Origin: Candidatus Poribacteria bacterium
GTDB lineage: Bacteria > Poribacteria > WGA-4E > WGA-3G
DNA length: 64,000 nucleotides
Assembly: GCA_028820635.1 (NCBI GenBank)
Contig: JAPPIG010000115.1
Coordinates: forward strand, 100,619-164,618
Reading direction: 5' to 3'
In this document: positions 1-9,021 of the stretch, piece after piece
Numbering within the stretch: the first letter of the stretch is position 1
How the letters are laid out: each line of letters starts with the position of its first letter
The notes under the pieces: generated by a model
What the model was told of the DNA's origin: nothing
Databases searched by the model: none
Seen by the model: the letters and a program-made list of their open reading frames with translations, nothing else
Program-made: the position numbers and the translations under genes

Positions 1-837
1 ATAGACACTCTGTGATGTTCGCGTTGGCGCGATAAATTTCGCCGCGATAAATCCGACGCGCGGCGTAATCAGCACGGCAAACACCCAAACCGTAAAGGCG
101 ACGATGAGTGCAGTCTTGGAATTATCTAAGTAAGTTGAAATGACTGTCCCTATCGCAAAGAAGACCGCAATATAGAGCAGCGAGGCGAGAGTTAGACTGA
201 ACACACGTGGAAAAATTTTAGGTTCACCGAGGGGGAAACCTTGCCAAACAAGTACCAATAAACCGAATAGAAGGGACACCAAAAACGGCACCACGAACAC
301 TATATATCCGCCAATTAATTTACTCCACAGAAAGAGGTCACGCGGCAGAGAATTCGCTAAGGTGATCCGAAGGGTACCCGCTTCTCGCTCTCCGGCAACT
401 GCATCAAAGGTAAATAGCAGCGCGAGCAAGCTGAAAACAGTGCCTACAAGAAAAAGAAAGTCAAGATGTCCTAAAAGATAGGAGAGGGAATCCGAAACCA
501 AAGCTGGAGCTCCTTGAATAATTCCATTACGGGTCATGCCAAGGTAGCTTGGCAGCGCGTCTCCTAATCCATTTGCAAACACACTCAAAGGTGTCGGTTT
601 GAGAAAGAGTTTAGAAATCTCAATCTCCGGTTCCAGTGCCAACTTCGGGTTTACTGTCTTCTCTTCAATATTTGCGAGTTTAACTGCTTCTCGATAGTCA
701 ACGAGGTTTTGGAGGTAATTTTGATAATTGATAGAAAGGGTGAGTGGAACAAGTAACAGACACATCAAAAGTAAGACAATAAATCGAACGCTCAAAATAT
801 GATGCGTTATCTCTTTTCGAATTAGCGTTAGTAGCAT
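1..837 (-). CDS. ABC-2 type transporter permease, partial (cut by window edge)
   Basis: The frame is open from an ATG at 837 to base 1 (279 codons), so the gene continues to the left of the window. It starts MLLTLIRKEITHHIL behind a GGAG Shine-Dalgarno (SD). It shows an N-terminal membrane segment, a ~75-residue outside loop, then a cluster of hydrophobic segments around the family motif FDAVAGEREAGTLRI. It is closely similar to the permeases at 7452-8867 and 9022-10431, and less so to those at 3760 and 5691. Such proteins form the membrane part of ABC exporters or envelope-acting ABC systems together with an ATPase. No ATPase gene is visible here; it may lie to the left. The substrate cannot be told from sequence. 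Confidence 0.9.
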   Translation of the reverse strand, partial: MLLTLIRKEITHHILSVRFIVLLLMCLLLVPLTLSINYQNYLQNLVDYREAVKLANIEEKTVNPKLALEPEIEISKLFLKPTPLSVFANGLGDALPSYLGMTRNGIIQGAPALVSDSLSYLLGHLDFLFLVGTVFSLLALLFTFDAVAGEREAGTLRITLANSLPRDLFLWSKLIGGYIVFVVPFLVSLLFGLLVLVWQGFPLGEPKIFPRVFSLTLASLLYIAVFFAIGTVISTYLDNSKTALIVAFTVWVFAVLITPRVGFIAAKFIAPTRTSQSVY

Positions 838-872
838 TTTGCATTCTCCATATATCAGGTATAACTACAGTC

Positions 873-1015
873 TATCTCATAAATTGTTATACACGGTTCT
901 CGCCAGAAAATTTAACTTTATCGTAGGGGCGGGTCTCTGTGCCCGTCCGTTGCTTGGCACGTTCTATGCAGTGGCGAGGCACAGAGACCTCGCCCTACAT
1001 AAGATTTATGAGATA
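873..1015. mobile_element. MITE-like element, 143 bp, 12-bp terminal inverted repeats
   Basis: The ends are perfect inverted repeats, TATCTCATAAAT at 873-884 and ATTTATGAGATA at 1004-1015. Inside, a second imperfect inverted repeat (923-942 against 979-998) carries GTAGGGGCGGGTCTC and its partner. There is no coding capacity. It fills most of the gap between the permease and the sigma gene. Confidence 0.6.
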
Positions 1016-1076
1016 CGCTCTATCCTCAGGATTTACAAACCTGTATTTGTGGGTGCTATTAAAATAACTCAAGTTG

Positions 1077-2189
1077 CTACGGACAAGGTTTTATATGTGC
1101 CAACGCCGCTTTTAATGCGGGGTCGGCAGTTTCCTCATCTTTATGCTTCTGTGCATCTTGTTCTCTAACCTCTTTCTCATTGGCAATAATCTTCCTGATA
1201 AAAGTCGTTTTATACTTGTTCCACTCATCTTGAGCGGGTATACCGAAAAAATCTACTTTTTGAAAGTCTGGGTTGTCTTCTAAAAAAGCCAAAATATGCC
1301 GCTTAGACAAACAAGATGCATAATGCATAAAGTTTTCTATGGTAAGTCCATTATCTAAAATTAATTGAAGCCACTTTGTCCGTGGATACCGTTTATCAAT
1401 CTCATTAATTGTGAGTTCGCTTGATTTGCCTCCAACTATACCCACTTTGATTTTTATAACGTAACAGTCAAACTCCGTGTCAAAGGTGCTCATCAATGCT
1501 TCCACGGTTTGCGGTCCGGTATACTCTGTATCCTCGTCTTCAAAATATGGTGTGCCCGCTTTGAATTCCATGCTATCACAAAATACATGGCCGGTTAAGT
1601 CAATAGGTGGCTGGATGCTACCAAGAGTTTCGCAAATCATCAGTTCTTCCTCCTTCAAACGTTGTCGTGCGCGTCTGAGTCTACTCTTAATCGTGTTGAT
1701 AGATACGCTCAGAAGTTTGCTAATTGCTTCGGATGTCATTTCATGAAGATAATAGAGCACTACCACTGTCCGTTGGTTCTCAGGTAGTTTTTCCAAAAGG
1801 TTATTAACAATTTCGCGGTACTGCTCTGCTGCTTTATCTTCACGTTGTTCTGCAACATAGTTTGCAAAAGCGAATTTCTCCAAGTCTGCTTTATCGGTGG
1901 CGTCTAAAGATAGCATTGCAGGCTTTTCTCTTTGGAGCCAGCGTGTACAACGCCGCTTGGCAATTACATAAAGCCATCTTACAAACTTATTCGGGTCTTT
2001 TAGCGTAGACAGTTTCTCATAAGCCTGTAGGAAGACATCTTGGGTAATTTCTTCAGCAATGTGAAAATCTCCAATTCTCTGCCACGCCATCGCGTGAACA
2101 TTCTTTTGGTATTTTTCGACTAAAGTATTGAACGCTGTGTCGTCGCCAGACAAAATGTTGTGAACTAATTCAACATCGTCTTTTTCCAT
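1077..2189 (-). CDS. ECF RNA polymerase sigma factor with C-terminal extension domain
   Basis: A 370-residue protein started at the ATG at 2189, which has GGAGG six bases upstream; an in-frame TTG five codons earlier lacks a suitable site. Residues ~10-90 are sigma-70 region 2 (AEEITQDVFLQAYEKL, then FVRWLYVIAKRRCTRWLQRE) and ~125-180 are region 4 with its helix-turn-helix (LPENQRTVVVLYYLHEMT, then SINTIKSRLRRARQRL). ECF factors are usually ~160-200 residues. The additional ~170 residues contain a block (~222-335) with YTGPQTVEALMSTFD, YPRTKWLQ, LSKRHILAFLEDNPDF and DEWNKYK. The same block occurs in the exported proteins at 10598, 11783 and 13016. No anti-sigma gene is adjacent, so the extension may do the regulating, as in other ECF groups with C-terminal extensions (inference). 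A candidate self-recognised promoter lies at 2227-2254. Confidence 0.93.
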   Translation of the reverse strand: MEKDDVELVHNILSGDDTAFNTLVEKYQKNVHAMAWQRIGDFHIAEEITQDVFLQAYEKLSTLKDPNKFVRWLYVIAKRRCTRWLQREKPAMLSLDATDKADLEKFAFANYVAEQREDKAAEQYREIVNNLLEKLPENQRTVVVLYYLHEMTSEAISKLLSVSINTIKSRLRRARQRLKEEELMICETLGSIQPPIDLTGHVFCDSMEFKAGTPYFEDEDTEYTGPQTVEALMSTFDTEFDCYVIKIKVGIVGGKSSELTINEIDKRYPRTKWLQLILDNGLTIENFMHYASCLSKRHILAFLEDNPDFQKVDFFGIPAQDEWNKYKTTFIRKIIANEKEVREQDAQKHKDEETADPALKAALAHIKPCP

Positions 2190-2226
2190 CAGATTCCTCC
2201 ACAATAAATTGGTTTACGACTATACA

Positions 2227-2254
2227 TGATACAATTTGAAGGGGAAAAGGGTGC
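2227..2254 (-). promoter_or_regulatory. candidate ECF promoter of the sigma gene
   Basis: Read on the minus strand: GCACC, seventeen bases, GTATCA, with CTTTTCCCC directly after GCACC. The -10-like block ends 38 bases before the ATG. The form matches the sites upstream of 8867, 11392, 12826 and 13978 (GCAAC or GAAAC plus TTTT, N17, GT(A/G)), which suggests autoregulation. This is pattern comparison only. Confidence 0.4.
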
Positions 2255-2304
2255 ATAACGTGAAAAAAATGTGAAATTCTAAATTAACGTGAGTTTGATA
2301 AATC

Positions 2305-2530
2305 CCGTAGGTTGGTTGAACCGAAGGTGAAACCCAACATTTCCAGTCTGTAAAATCGTTTGATGTTCAAATCAACGCAGCGTGCGCCAAATCAACGGTA
2401 TGAATGCCATTTGGCATTCCAGTATGGTATTCGGTGGGTCGCGAGCTGGAGCTCGCTCCTACAGAAGAGGGTGTTGCATTCGGACAACCGATTTATGAAA
2501 TAATGTCCTATCATTATTTAGAAATGGTAT
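2305..2530. repeat. composite palindromic repeats, partial MITE
   Basis: This gap of ~370 bases holds no gene. From left to right: a GTAGGTTGG...AAACCCAAC hairpin (2309-2342); hairpin modules introduced by AAATCAACG, one with the stem GAATGCC (2402-2408) and GGCATTC (2413-2419); a CGAGCTGGAGCTCGCTCC palindrome; and the right end of the MITE family also seen at 7291-7448, ending TTAGAAATGGTAT at 2530. The left end of that MITE is missing. Confidence 0.6.
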
Positions 2531-2577
2531 TATTACTTCTAAGACATTCAACATCAGTTATTTATACATGTCCTTGC

Positions 2578-3027
2578 TCACTTAGATGTGGCATTAACAA
2601 CTTTATATTGACGTGGCACTTTAAGATCAATGTTAACCGTCAACCACTTTAATCCCGCTTTCCAATGCTGTTTTCCGCGTTTGAATTTAACGTCAATCCG
2701 TACATCTGGTGGGTCGCGTTTAATTTTAACTTCCAAATCTTTGAGCATATCCTTAATCCATTGCTTCGAATTCGGTTGAAACATCATCCCCGATTTCCAC
2801 TCCTTTTTGATATCAACGTCAATTTGATCCGTGAGGCGATCCGTTTTCTCAATAGAAACCTCACCAATCTCCGCATTAACGATTAATTGCCCTTTCGGAT
2901 CAACTTTGTAGTGGTTATGTGTCATGTCCACGATATTTATTTCATCTGTTACGATCCTGGTGCAGCTAACCACTGTAATAATAAGGAAAACGGTAATGAG
3001 AATGATAACGCGTTTATATTTTTTCAT
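2578..3027 (-). CDS. small exported protein, truncated DUF4097-like
   Basis: A 149-residue protein with an N-terminal hydrophobic segment ending VVSC, which could be a lipobox, so an envelope lipoprotein is likely. The mature part (GQLIVNAEIGEVSIEKTD, then a charged stretch, then LKVPRQYKVVNATSK) resembles the first repeats of DUF4097/adhesin-type beta-helix proteins. The chain stops at TSK, where that family normally continues with a Gly-rich repeat. The neighbour at 3236-3685 is a paralog and stops at the same place. SD AAAAAGGAG precedes the ATG. DUF4097-type proteins often accompany ECF sigma factors and envelope-stress genes, which fits the next gene. Function unknown. Confidence 0.75.
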   Translation of the reverse strand: MKKYKRVIILITVFLIITVVSCTRIVTDEINIVDMTHNHYKVDPKGQLIVNAEIGEVSIEKTDRLTDQIDVDIKKEWKSGMMFQPNSKQWIKDMLKDLEVKIKRDPPDVRIDVKFKRGKQHWKAGLKWLTVNIDLKVPRQYKVVNATSK

Positions 3028-3118
3028 ATTATGCTCCTTTTTGTGAGTTTGTGGGCCTCTTTGAGTTCTATGACCCGTTGGTTGTACTTACTACTGCTAT
3101 TCCATATAAATTGTCTAA

Positions 3119-3148
3119 AAGTCGCGAGCTGGAGCTCGCTCCTACAAG
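3119..3148. repeat. short palindromic repeat
   Basis: Contains TCGCGAGCTGGAGCTCGCTC followed by CTACAAGAA, a copy of the common GTAGGAGCGA-type intergenic palindrome. It lies between the two DUF4097-like genes. Confidence 0.6.
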
Positions 3149-3235
3149 AAAGGCGTGCTGAAAATAGCAGAATTTATGATTCATATTATTTTATCTGCAA
3201 TTTAAAAGTGGATAAGCATTACTTTTGGGCATATT

Positions 3236-3685
3236 TTACTTAGATGTGGGATTTAAAATGACCTCGTATTCACGCGGCACCTTAAGCTGTACGTGAACCG
3301 TCAACCATTCTAATCCGTCCTGCCAATGTTCTCGCCCACGTTTGAATTTACCTTCAATTCGGATATTTGGAGGTTCTTCTGTAATTGTGAACTCTAAATC
3401 CTTGAGCATTTCCTTAATCCATTTAGTCGGTTTCGGTTGAAACATAAGCCATCTTGATTTCCATTTTTCTCTGATATTGATTTCAACCAGAGACCGATCT
3501 GTGAACTCAATCTTAATTGTGCCGATCTCAATGTCAACTGTTAAATGTCCGTTAGGATCAGCGGGGGGACTTTTTTTTATAATTTCTGAGAATCCTATTT
3601 CTCCTTTGACTAAAATGAAGATTATCAATGATATAGACAACAGGAGGATAATCAGAAATATGATTGATCGGTTAGACTTTATCAT
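3236..3685 (-). CDS. small membrane-anchored protein, truncated DUF4097-like
   Basis: A 149-residue paralog of the product at 2578-3027. It has an N-terminal transmembrane or uncleaved signal segment (residues ~8-26) but no lipobox Cys. The shared features are in order: D-P-N/K-G-x-L near residue 45, IEIGTIKIEFTD, REKWKS, WIKEMLKDLEF, then GREHWQDGLEWLTV and a final LNPTSK just before the stop. SD GAAAGGAA precedes the ATG. The pair looks like a tandem duplication made after the ancestor had already lost the rest of the beta-helix domain. Role unknown; envelope location inferred from the N-terminus. Confidence 0.75.
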   Translation of the reverse strand: MIKSNRSIIFLIILLLSISLIIFILVKGEIGFSEIIKKSPPADPNGHLTVDIEIGTIKIEFTDRSLVEINIREKWKSRWLMFQPKPTKWIKEMLKDLEFTITEEPPNIRIEGKFKRGREHWQDGLEWLTVHVQLKVPREYEVILNPTSK

Positions 3686-3759
3686 TATAAATTCCTTTCA
3701 TTGTTTCGTTTTATCAACTCGAAATGTGAGAGTATGTGATGCCGATTAGTTTATAGCAA

Positions 3760-5295
3760 TCAGACCTCCGTGCGTAAAAAGACAAGAAACGCTCCAGAGA
3801 AAAATACTACGAGAAGTAAGACGAGTAAAAGCAGATCCAGAGTCGCGGAGTTGAACGTATCCTTGAAAGTGATTTTATCTTCAAATTTCGGGATCGTTTC
3901 AATCGTTACCGTCTTCTTAGACATGCCTTCAGGAATACCGATAAGGTGGAGGCTTTCGTTGTCTGTTCTATCAATGTCAACAATAAATTGCCGAAATTGT
4001 TTCTTGTAAAGATGCACGTTGTCTAAGAATTGTAAGTGACGATTAAAACCAGTGCCAGCCATTGATTCAAGCGCATATTGGACAATCGCTGCAGGAGAAA
4101 ACCGGGTTGCTGCTCTTGCACTCTGAATCTGAGCGGTTTGTGCGTCTAAATGAGATCGATTAAAACGTTCTCGGATTTCTACATCTTTTTTAATAAATTC
4201 TGACTTGATTTGTAATTCTTCATTTCCATCTTTCTGCCATACTGAATTATATTCTTCTTGAGCGGCTTTAATATCTTCAGGGGACACATTTTCGCGTGGC
4301 ATTTTCGCCAGTTGCTGAAGTTTACTTTGCGCGCCAGAAAGTTTCTTCTCTTTGACTTTCTTTATTTGCTCGTCGTAATCTGTGTTATTCTCGTCAATCG
4401 CTAACTTTTTCTCCGCTTGAAATTGATCGTTTGTTTGTAAAGGTGGCATCCACTTTGTAGAAAGAGTTCCAAGAGTTGATGGAACAAAAACCACTACTGT
4501 TACCCAGATCAACAAAACGACGATCAAACTGAGCCGAGGTTCTCGAGTCCCCGCTGAAATCATTAAACCTAATCCAATGAAGATACCTGCATAACTTACT
4601 GCAATGAGCAGGATTATTCCCAAACGTCCCCAGTCCATTGTACTTAGTTGTGTCCAACTATCTGTGGAAATCACAGCAAGATTCACCAACACAGCAAAAA
4701 CGAAAGGAATGAGAATGGCTATCAAGGTCCCCAAGAATTTACCGGCTAATAAGGTAGGACGCGAAATTGGGTTTGCCAGACACAAGCGCAGGGTGCCTCG
4801 TTCGCGTTCACCAGAAAACGAGTCGAATGTAAACAGGAGTGGGATAAGAGAGAGTAGATAGGTGATAATAAATACCCAATCTATCTTTGTTGCTTGTGGA
4901 CGGAGGTCTTTCGCATCTGGATTCACACTGCCATAACTGATCCACCAATTGCTTCTGACTCTACCACCAAAACCTGATTTTGACCAAGACCCCGGACTGT
5001 ATATATTACTCGGTAAGTAAGCATCATCTCCATCGGCGATGAAGGACAGTGAAGCAGGACTTTTGTAGAGATTGCCTGGTCCCTTTCTTATCAGCGTGTA
5101 CAACTCTGCGCGATCTTTCAATTGGTCAAGGTTTCTGGTGATATTGTTGGAATATCTACGCACATTTTCAGGGTGTGTTTTTATATGCACCCAAGCGTTT
5201 GTAAACATTAAGACTAAAAGTATTACCGTCGTTAAGACAAATCGCAGGCTATTGATGTGGTCAAAAAGTTCTCGTTTGATAATATGTAATATCAT
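3760..5295 (-). CDS. ABC-2 type transporter permease
   Basis: A 511-residue membrane protein. One N-terminal segment (~18-36), an outside loop of ~110 residues, four or five central segments starting at ~140, a long charged loop (~290-470) rich in K/E/Q, and a final C-terminal segment. The family motif reads FDSFSGERERGTLRL with NPISRPTLLAGK after it. SD AAAGGAG lies eight bases before the ATG. It is the most divergent of the five permeases in the cluster; the long loop is longer than in its neighbours. It would need an ABC ATPase, not found here. Substrate unknown. Confidence 0.88.
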   Translation of the reverse strand: MILHIIKRELFDHINSLRFVLTTVILLVLMFTNAWVHIKTHPENVRRYSNNITRNLDQLKDRAELYTLIRKGPGNLYKSPASLSFIADGDDAYLPSNIYSPGSWSKSGFGGRVRSNWWISYGSVNPDAKDLRPQATKIDWVFIITYLLSLIPLLFTFDSFSGERERGTLRLCLANPISRPTLLAGKFLGTLIAILIPFVFAVLVNLAVISTDSWTQLSTMDWGRLGIILLIAVSYAGIFIGLGLMISAGTREPRLSLIVVLLIWVTVVVFVPSTLGTLSTKWMPPLQTNDQFQAEKKLAIDENNTDYDEQIKKVKEKKLSGAQSKLQQLAKMPRENVSPEDIKAAQEEYNSVWQKDGNEELQIKSEFIKKDVEIRERFNRSHLDAQTAQIQSARAATRFSPAAIVQYALESMAGTGFNRHLQFLDNVHLYKKQFRQFIVDIDRTDNESLHLIGIPEGMSKKTVTIETIPKFEDKITFKDTFNSATLDLLLLVLLLVVFFSGAFLVFLRTEV

Positions 5296-5360
5296 TCAGT
5301 GTCTCCTTTAGAATGCTGTTTGTTTAGTAAACGCGAGTTCGTAATTCGGCATTTCTTACA

Positions 5361-5612
5361 TTCTGTAGGAGCGACCTCCTGGTCGCGATCAGTCTTAATC
5401 AGTCTTAATATGTCGCGAGCTGGAGCTCGCTCCTACAAGAAGAGAATTGGACAGACAAGTCTCCTTCCAACAAGAGTTCGTAGGTTGCGTAGAACAACGC
5501 GAAACCCATAGGCGTCAATTTAAGGACATATCCTATTGTTGGAGGGGTTTTCAACCCCGATTTAACGGATTAGGTCACAAAATCGGGCTTACAAAGCCCT
5601 CCAACAAGAGAT
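5361..5612. repeat. two intergenic repeat families
   Basis: The ~395-base gap before the next gene has no ORF of note. It holds GTAGGAGCGACCTCCTGG with its partner, the CGAGCTGGAGCTCGCTCC palindrome near 5412-5440, the GTAGGTTGCGTAG...GAAACCCAT unit, and a second family (5538-5609) that starts TTGTTGGAGGGGTTTTCAAC and ends GGGCTTACAAAGCCCTCCAA. The second family occurs again at 56345-56452, where it carries an inserted hairpin module. Confidence 0.65.
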
Positions 5613-5690
5613 AATCCGCAATTTTGTTCTAAAATTAACATTTATAGGTTTCACTGCGTTCTAACTAACCTACGCAGACTATGCATTCAG

Positions 5691-7166
5691 CTAAACTTCA
5701 ATTTTAACAAAAAGCAGAAATGCCACTGTGAACAAAACCGTATTGATAAGTAGCAGCAAAAATAATTCGGGAAATGCTCGCGTTGCGTTTTCCCAAACAT
5801 CTGCCCGTTCATAACGGAATTGCGGTAAATCCCACCAATCTACTTCACCCTTGCTCGTGTCAAACCATTGCCGACTACCGAATGCCTTTTTCTCATGAAA
5901 ATAGTCTATGATGGAACGCCGATACTGCTGTGCAGCATCAACATAATCAAACATACCATCCAGATCAGTACCCGCCCACGCGGAAGCCGCAAATGTATAC
6001 AAACCTGCTGGACTGAGTTTCATCAAATGTTCATGCCATCTTGCTTCTCGGAAGGTTGTTTTATCTAAATTCTGTTTTCGTATTAAAGCGGTCTGTTCCG
6101 CCAAACGGATACGTAAAGCTTCCATCGTTTGATGGTATTTTTGGACGTGAGGAACTAAATGCTCAGATTTCGCTTTCACTTTGGAGGTAAGCATTTGTCG
6201 CCCATCACCGTAGCTGCGACCCTGTTCATGATAACTCAGATTAAACCACGGTGGGTCCTCCTCAAGCGGGCTGTTTGCTATAAATCGCTGTTCTTCCCTG
6301 TCGACCTCTTCCCAAATCTGATTCACATGTTCTTCAGTAGATGTTCTTTCTGCTTGTGTATCGCCCACCGGATCAATGGTAAATCGGCTCCAGTTGGGAT
6401 AAACGAGAACTGAAATGACCCATACAAACATACAGAGCATCAGCGAGGTGGCTGTTCGGCGCGTCATCGTAGAAATCAACAATCCAATTAGGTAAAATAC
6501 AGACAGATAGATGCTTGTTGTCAGGACTATTCCACCTATCCGCACAAAATCCTGCCCGCTTAGTTGAATTGAACCGCTAATAGATAACAGCAACATCACC
6601 ATCAGCAGACTCATCAGCACGGGGAGTAACAGGCAGATCATCGCGCTAATATATTTTGCAAGCAGAATACTGCCGCGCCGCACAGGATGGGAAACAACCA
6701 AACGCAAGGTGCCTGCCTCCCGATCACCTGCTATAGCATCGTAAGCAAAAAGCAGTGCTATCAAACTTAGCACCACTTGGAAAATAAAGACGAGGTCAAT
6801 CTTTGAAAAGAGGTTTAGAAATGGATTATCAAGGCTACGCGCCGAAGCATTCGAAATCATCGGGACAGAACCGTGATAAATTTCAAGGGTGCCCCCAAGT
6901 CGCTTGTCCAATCCTGAACTAAAGAGACCTAAGGGGTTAGGAGGGCGTTCAACATAAAGTTTTAAAAATGAATAGGTTTTTGCTTCTTGTGCTTTTTCAC
7001 GATGCACATTTTCTTGATGGCTATATCTGTCCAATCGGCGTTCATAATCTTCAAGAAGAACGACAGCATTCGCGACAACAAGCAGGAGCGTAATGATGAC
7101 AGCAGCGAAAAAACGGGCACTCATCAGATGTGCAAGAAGTTCTTGTCTAATAATTGTTCGTAGCAT
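5691..7166 (-). CDS. ABC-2 type transporter permease
   Basis: A 491-residue membrane protein built like its neighbours: a hydrophobic segment at ~18-38, an outside loop, the motif YDAIAGDREAGTLRLVVSHP at ~143-162, several central segments to ~265, a soluble loop of ~180 residues and a terminal segment that ends FVKIEV. The ending KIEV / RTEV / RSDI is conserved in all complete copies. SD AAGGAG precedes the ATG at 7166. It lies in the same orientation as the other four permeases, separated by repeat-filled gaps of 285-395 bases, so they may not form one tight transcript. Confidence 0.88.
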   Translation of the reverse strand: MLRTIIRQELLAHLMSARFFAAVIITLLLVVANAVVLLEDYERRLDRYSHQENVHREKAQEAKTYSFLKLYVERPPNPLGLFSSGLDKRLGGTLEIYHGSVPMISNASARSLDNPFLNLFSKIDLVFIFQVVLSLIALLFAYDAIAGDREAGTLRLVVSHPVRRGSILLAKYISAMICLLLPVLMSLLMVMLLLSISGSIQLSGQDFVRIGGIVLTTSIYLSVFYLIGLLISTMTRRTATSLMLCMFVWVISVLVYPNWSRFTIDPVGDTQAERTSTEEHVNQIWEEVDREEQRFIANSPLEEDPPWFNLSYHEQGRSYGDGRQMLTSKVKAKSEHLVPHVQKYHQTMEALRIRLAEQTALIRKQNLDKTTFREARWHEHLMKLSPAGLYTFAASAWAGTDLDGMFDYVDAAQQYRRSIIDYFHEKKAFGSRQWFDTSKGEVDWWDLPQFRYERADVWENATRAFPELFLLLLINTVLFTVAFLLFVKIEV

Positions 7167-7290
7167 AACAGCTCCTTATAAGTTTGGGTTTGTCTATTAG
7201 AGATGTTTCAGATAATTAAGATAGTTAAAACTGTGCGGGATAGAGGGTAGGTAGGTTACGTTATCTGTAACCCGCGCAGTAGAGGAAATA

Positions 7291-7448
7291 ATACCATTTC
7301 TAATTGACAAAGTATCATCCCGATTTTTGAGTTTCTTTGTAGGAGCGACCTCCTGGTCGCGACCAGGAGGTCGCTCCTACAGAAGAGAGTGTTGCAATTT
7401 TACAACCGATTTATGAAACAATGTCCTATCATTATTTAGGAATGGTAT
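7291..7448. mobile_element. MITE-like element with a perfect palindrome inside
   Basis: The left end ATACCATTTCTAA (7291-7303) and right end TTAGGAATGGTAT (7436-7448) are inverted repeats with one mismatch. Flanking AATTGACAAAGTATCAT and ATGTCCTATCATTATT are shared with the copy at 62645-62868; the right part is also shared with 2453-2530. There is no coding capacity. It sits directly behind the stop of the next permease gene. Confidence 0.65.
7338..7381. repeat. 44-bp perfect palindrome
   Basis: Starts TGTAGGAGCGACC and ends GGTCGCTCCTACA, with the axis of symmetry at TGGTCG/CGACCA. All 22 base pairs match. It is the cleanest copy of the GTAGGAGCGA intergenic palindrome in the window and the core of the MITE around it. 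Confidence 0.9.
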
Positions 7449-7451
7449 AAG

Positions 7452-8867
7452 TTAAATATCAGAACGGAAGAATTTTAGAAACGCCACAGTTGTCAACACA
7501 ACTGCGAAGAAGCAGAGCAGCAGCACATCTACTAAGGATTGACGAAATGTCTCTCCTAAAGTCGGGGTTTCCACAAGGGGTGGCGGTGTTAGTTGGATAT
7601 TATCCTTCGGGTTCATTATTCTCACAGGGATATAGTCTCTAATTTTACTAAACAATTCCGCATGTAGTGAATTGAAATATCGTTCTCCTGCTTCAAAGTA
7701 GTTCGTTCGCTTTGCTTTCCCTGTCCGCGTTAAATTTGTCGTGAGATAGATGAGCGAAGATGTCGGTGAGATTCGGGAAAGCGTTTCAGCCACACTTTCT
7801 TGTCTGGCTTGCTCACGATTATAACGGCGGTCAATCTCATTGGCACTGTCATTGTATTTCTGCCGATACTCCGCTTCGACCGGTGCAAGCTGTTTATCTA
7901 TTTCCGAGGACGCATTCACCTGTTCCTGTATAGAAGGTGACGGACGGTCTTTCCAGTATTCTGTTTGTATCTCACCCCGCTTTTCTCTAACTTCATCGTT
8001 GAAATTCTCACGAATGGCAGTCTTTTCCAGATAGATGCTCTGTGAAGTTTGTGTCGGTGCGATGAACTTTGCCGTGATAAATCCAACGCGAGGTATAATC
8101 AGAACAGCGAATACCCACACGGTGAATGCGATGATAAGTGCTGTCTTGGAATTATCCAAATAGGTGGAAATCACCGTCCCGATCAGAAAAAAGACTGCAA
8201 TATAGATCATTGAAACAAGTGTAAGACTCAGGACTCTTGGAAAAATATCTGATTCACCTAACGGAAATCCTTGCGATACCAGTAGCAGTAAGCCGAACAG
8301 GAATGACACCAGAAAGGGGATGATGAACACAATGTATCCGCCAATCAATTTGCTCCAGAGAAACAGGTCTCGCGGGAGCGCGTTTGCCAAAGTGATACGG
8401 AGTGTGCCTGCCTCTCGCTCACCGGCAACTGCATCGAATGTGAACAGCAGCGCGAGTAAACTAAATACAGTGCCAACAAGAAATAGAAAGTCAAGATGTC
8501 CCAAAAGATAAAAGAGTGAAGTGGAAACCAACGCAGGCGGACCTTGTGTTATACCGTTGCGTGTCATACCAAGATAACTTGGCAGTGCATCTCCTAATCC
8601 GTTCGCGAATACACCTAAGGGTGTAGGTTTGAGGTAAAGTTTAGAGAATTCCAACTCCGGTTTCAGTTCCATGTTCGTGTTTACAGTGATTTCTTCGGAG
8701 TTGTCAAGTTTCACCGTTTCCTGATAGTCGATAAGGTTTTGGCGATAGCTGCGATAATTGATTGTCAAGGTAAGTGGAATCAGTAAGAGACACATCAGAA
8801 GCAGTACAATAAACCGCACACTGAGAATATGATGCATCATCTCTTTTTGGATCAATGTCATTAACAT
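7452..8867 (-). CDS. ABC-2 type transporter permease
   Basis: A 471-residue membrane protein with about six segments: ~18-38, ~120-142, ~170-195, ~215-235, ~245-262 and the C-terminal ~445-465. It has the motif FDAVAGEREAGTLRITLANA and a soluble loop of ~170 residues before the last segment. It is a recent paralog of 9022-10431 and of the partial gene at the left edge; the three share long identical stretches around PTPLGVFANGLGDALPSYLG and YLDNSKTALI. GGAAA precedes the ATG at 8867. A GCAAC-N17-GTAGTT promoter-like site lies at 8938-8965, which would place this gene under the ECF factor. Confidence 0.9.
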   Translation of the reverse strand: MLMTLIQKEMMHHILSVRFIVLLLMCLLLIPLTLTINYRSYRQNLIDYQETVKLDNSEEITVNTNMELKPELEFSKLYLKPTPLGVFANGLGDALPSYLGMTRNGITQGPPALVSTSLFYLLGHLDFLFLVGTVFSLLALLFTFDAVAGEREAGTLRITLANALPRDLFLWSKLIGGYIVFIIPFLVSFLFGLLLLVSQGFPLGESDIFPRVLSLTLVSMIYIAVFFLIGTVISTYLDNSKTALIIAFTVWVFAVLIIPRVGFITAKFIAPTQTSQSIYLEKTAIRENFNDEVREKRGEIQTEYWKDRPSPSIQEQVNASSEIDKQLAPVEAEYRQKYNDSANEIDRRYNREQARQESVAETLSRISPTSSLIYLTTNLTRTGKAKRTNYFEAGERYFNSLHAELFSKIRDYIPVRIMNPKDNIQLTPPPLVETPTLGETFRQSLVDVLLLCFFAVVLTTVAFLKFFRSDI

Positions 8868-8937
8868 GTTGAATTTCCTTTATTTTTGCAGGTGGTTAAC
8901 TCGTGTGACCTCATATAATAGGGCTGTTTCAACATGT

Positions 8938-8965
8938 AACTACAAATGATTTCGCTAAAAGTTGC
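8938..8965 (-). promoter_or_regulatory. candidate ECF promoter before permease
   Basis: Minus strand: GCAAC, seventeen bases beginning TTTTAGCG, then GTAGTT. The -35-like GCAACTTTT is identical to those upstream of 11392 and 13978. It lies ~70 bases before the ATG at 8867. Confidence 0.45.
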
Positions 8966-9021
8966 ATCTGTTTCACATCAAGCATTTAAAAAATTGCTAC
9001 GGTTTACCACAATTTTCTGTA

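Noticed and set aside
839..1168. Plus-strand ORF of 109 codons
   Set aside because: It runs through a MITE-like inverted repeat and the antisense of the sigma gene end, and has no family character.
2305..2530. Repeated palindromes looked at as a CRISPR array
   Set aside because: Units are not regularly spaced, there are no unique spacers of equal length and no cas genes.
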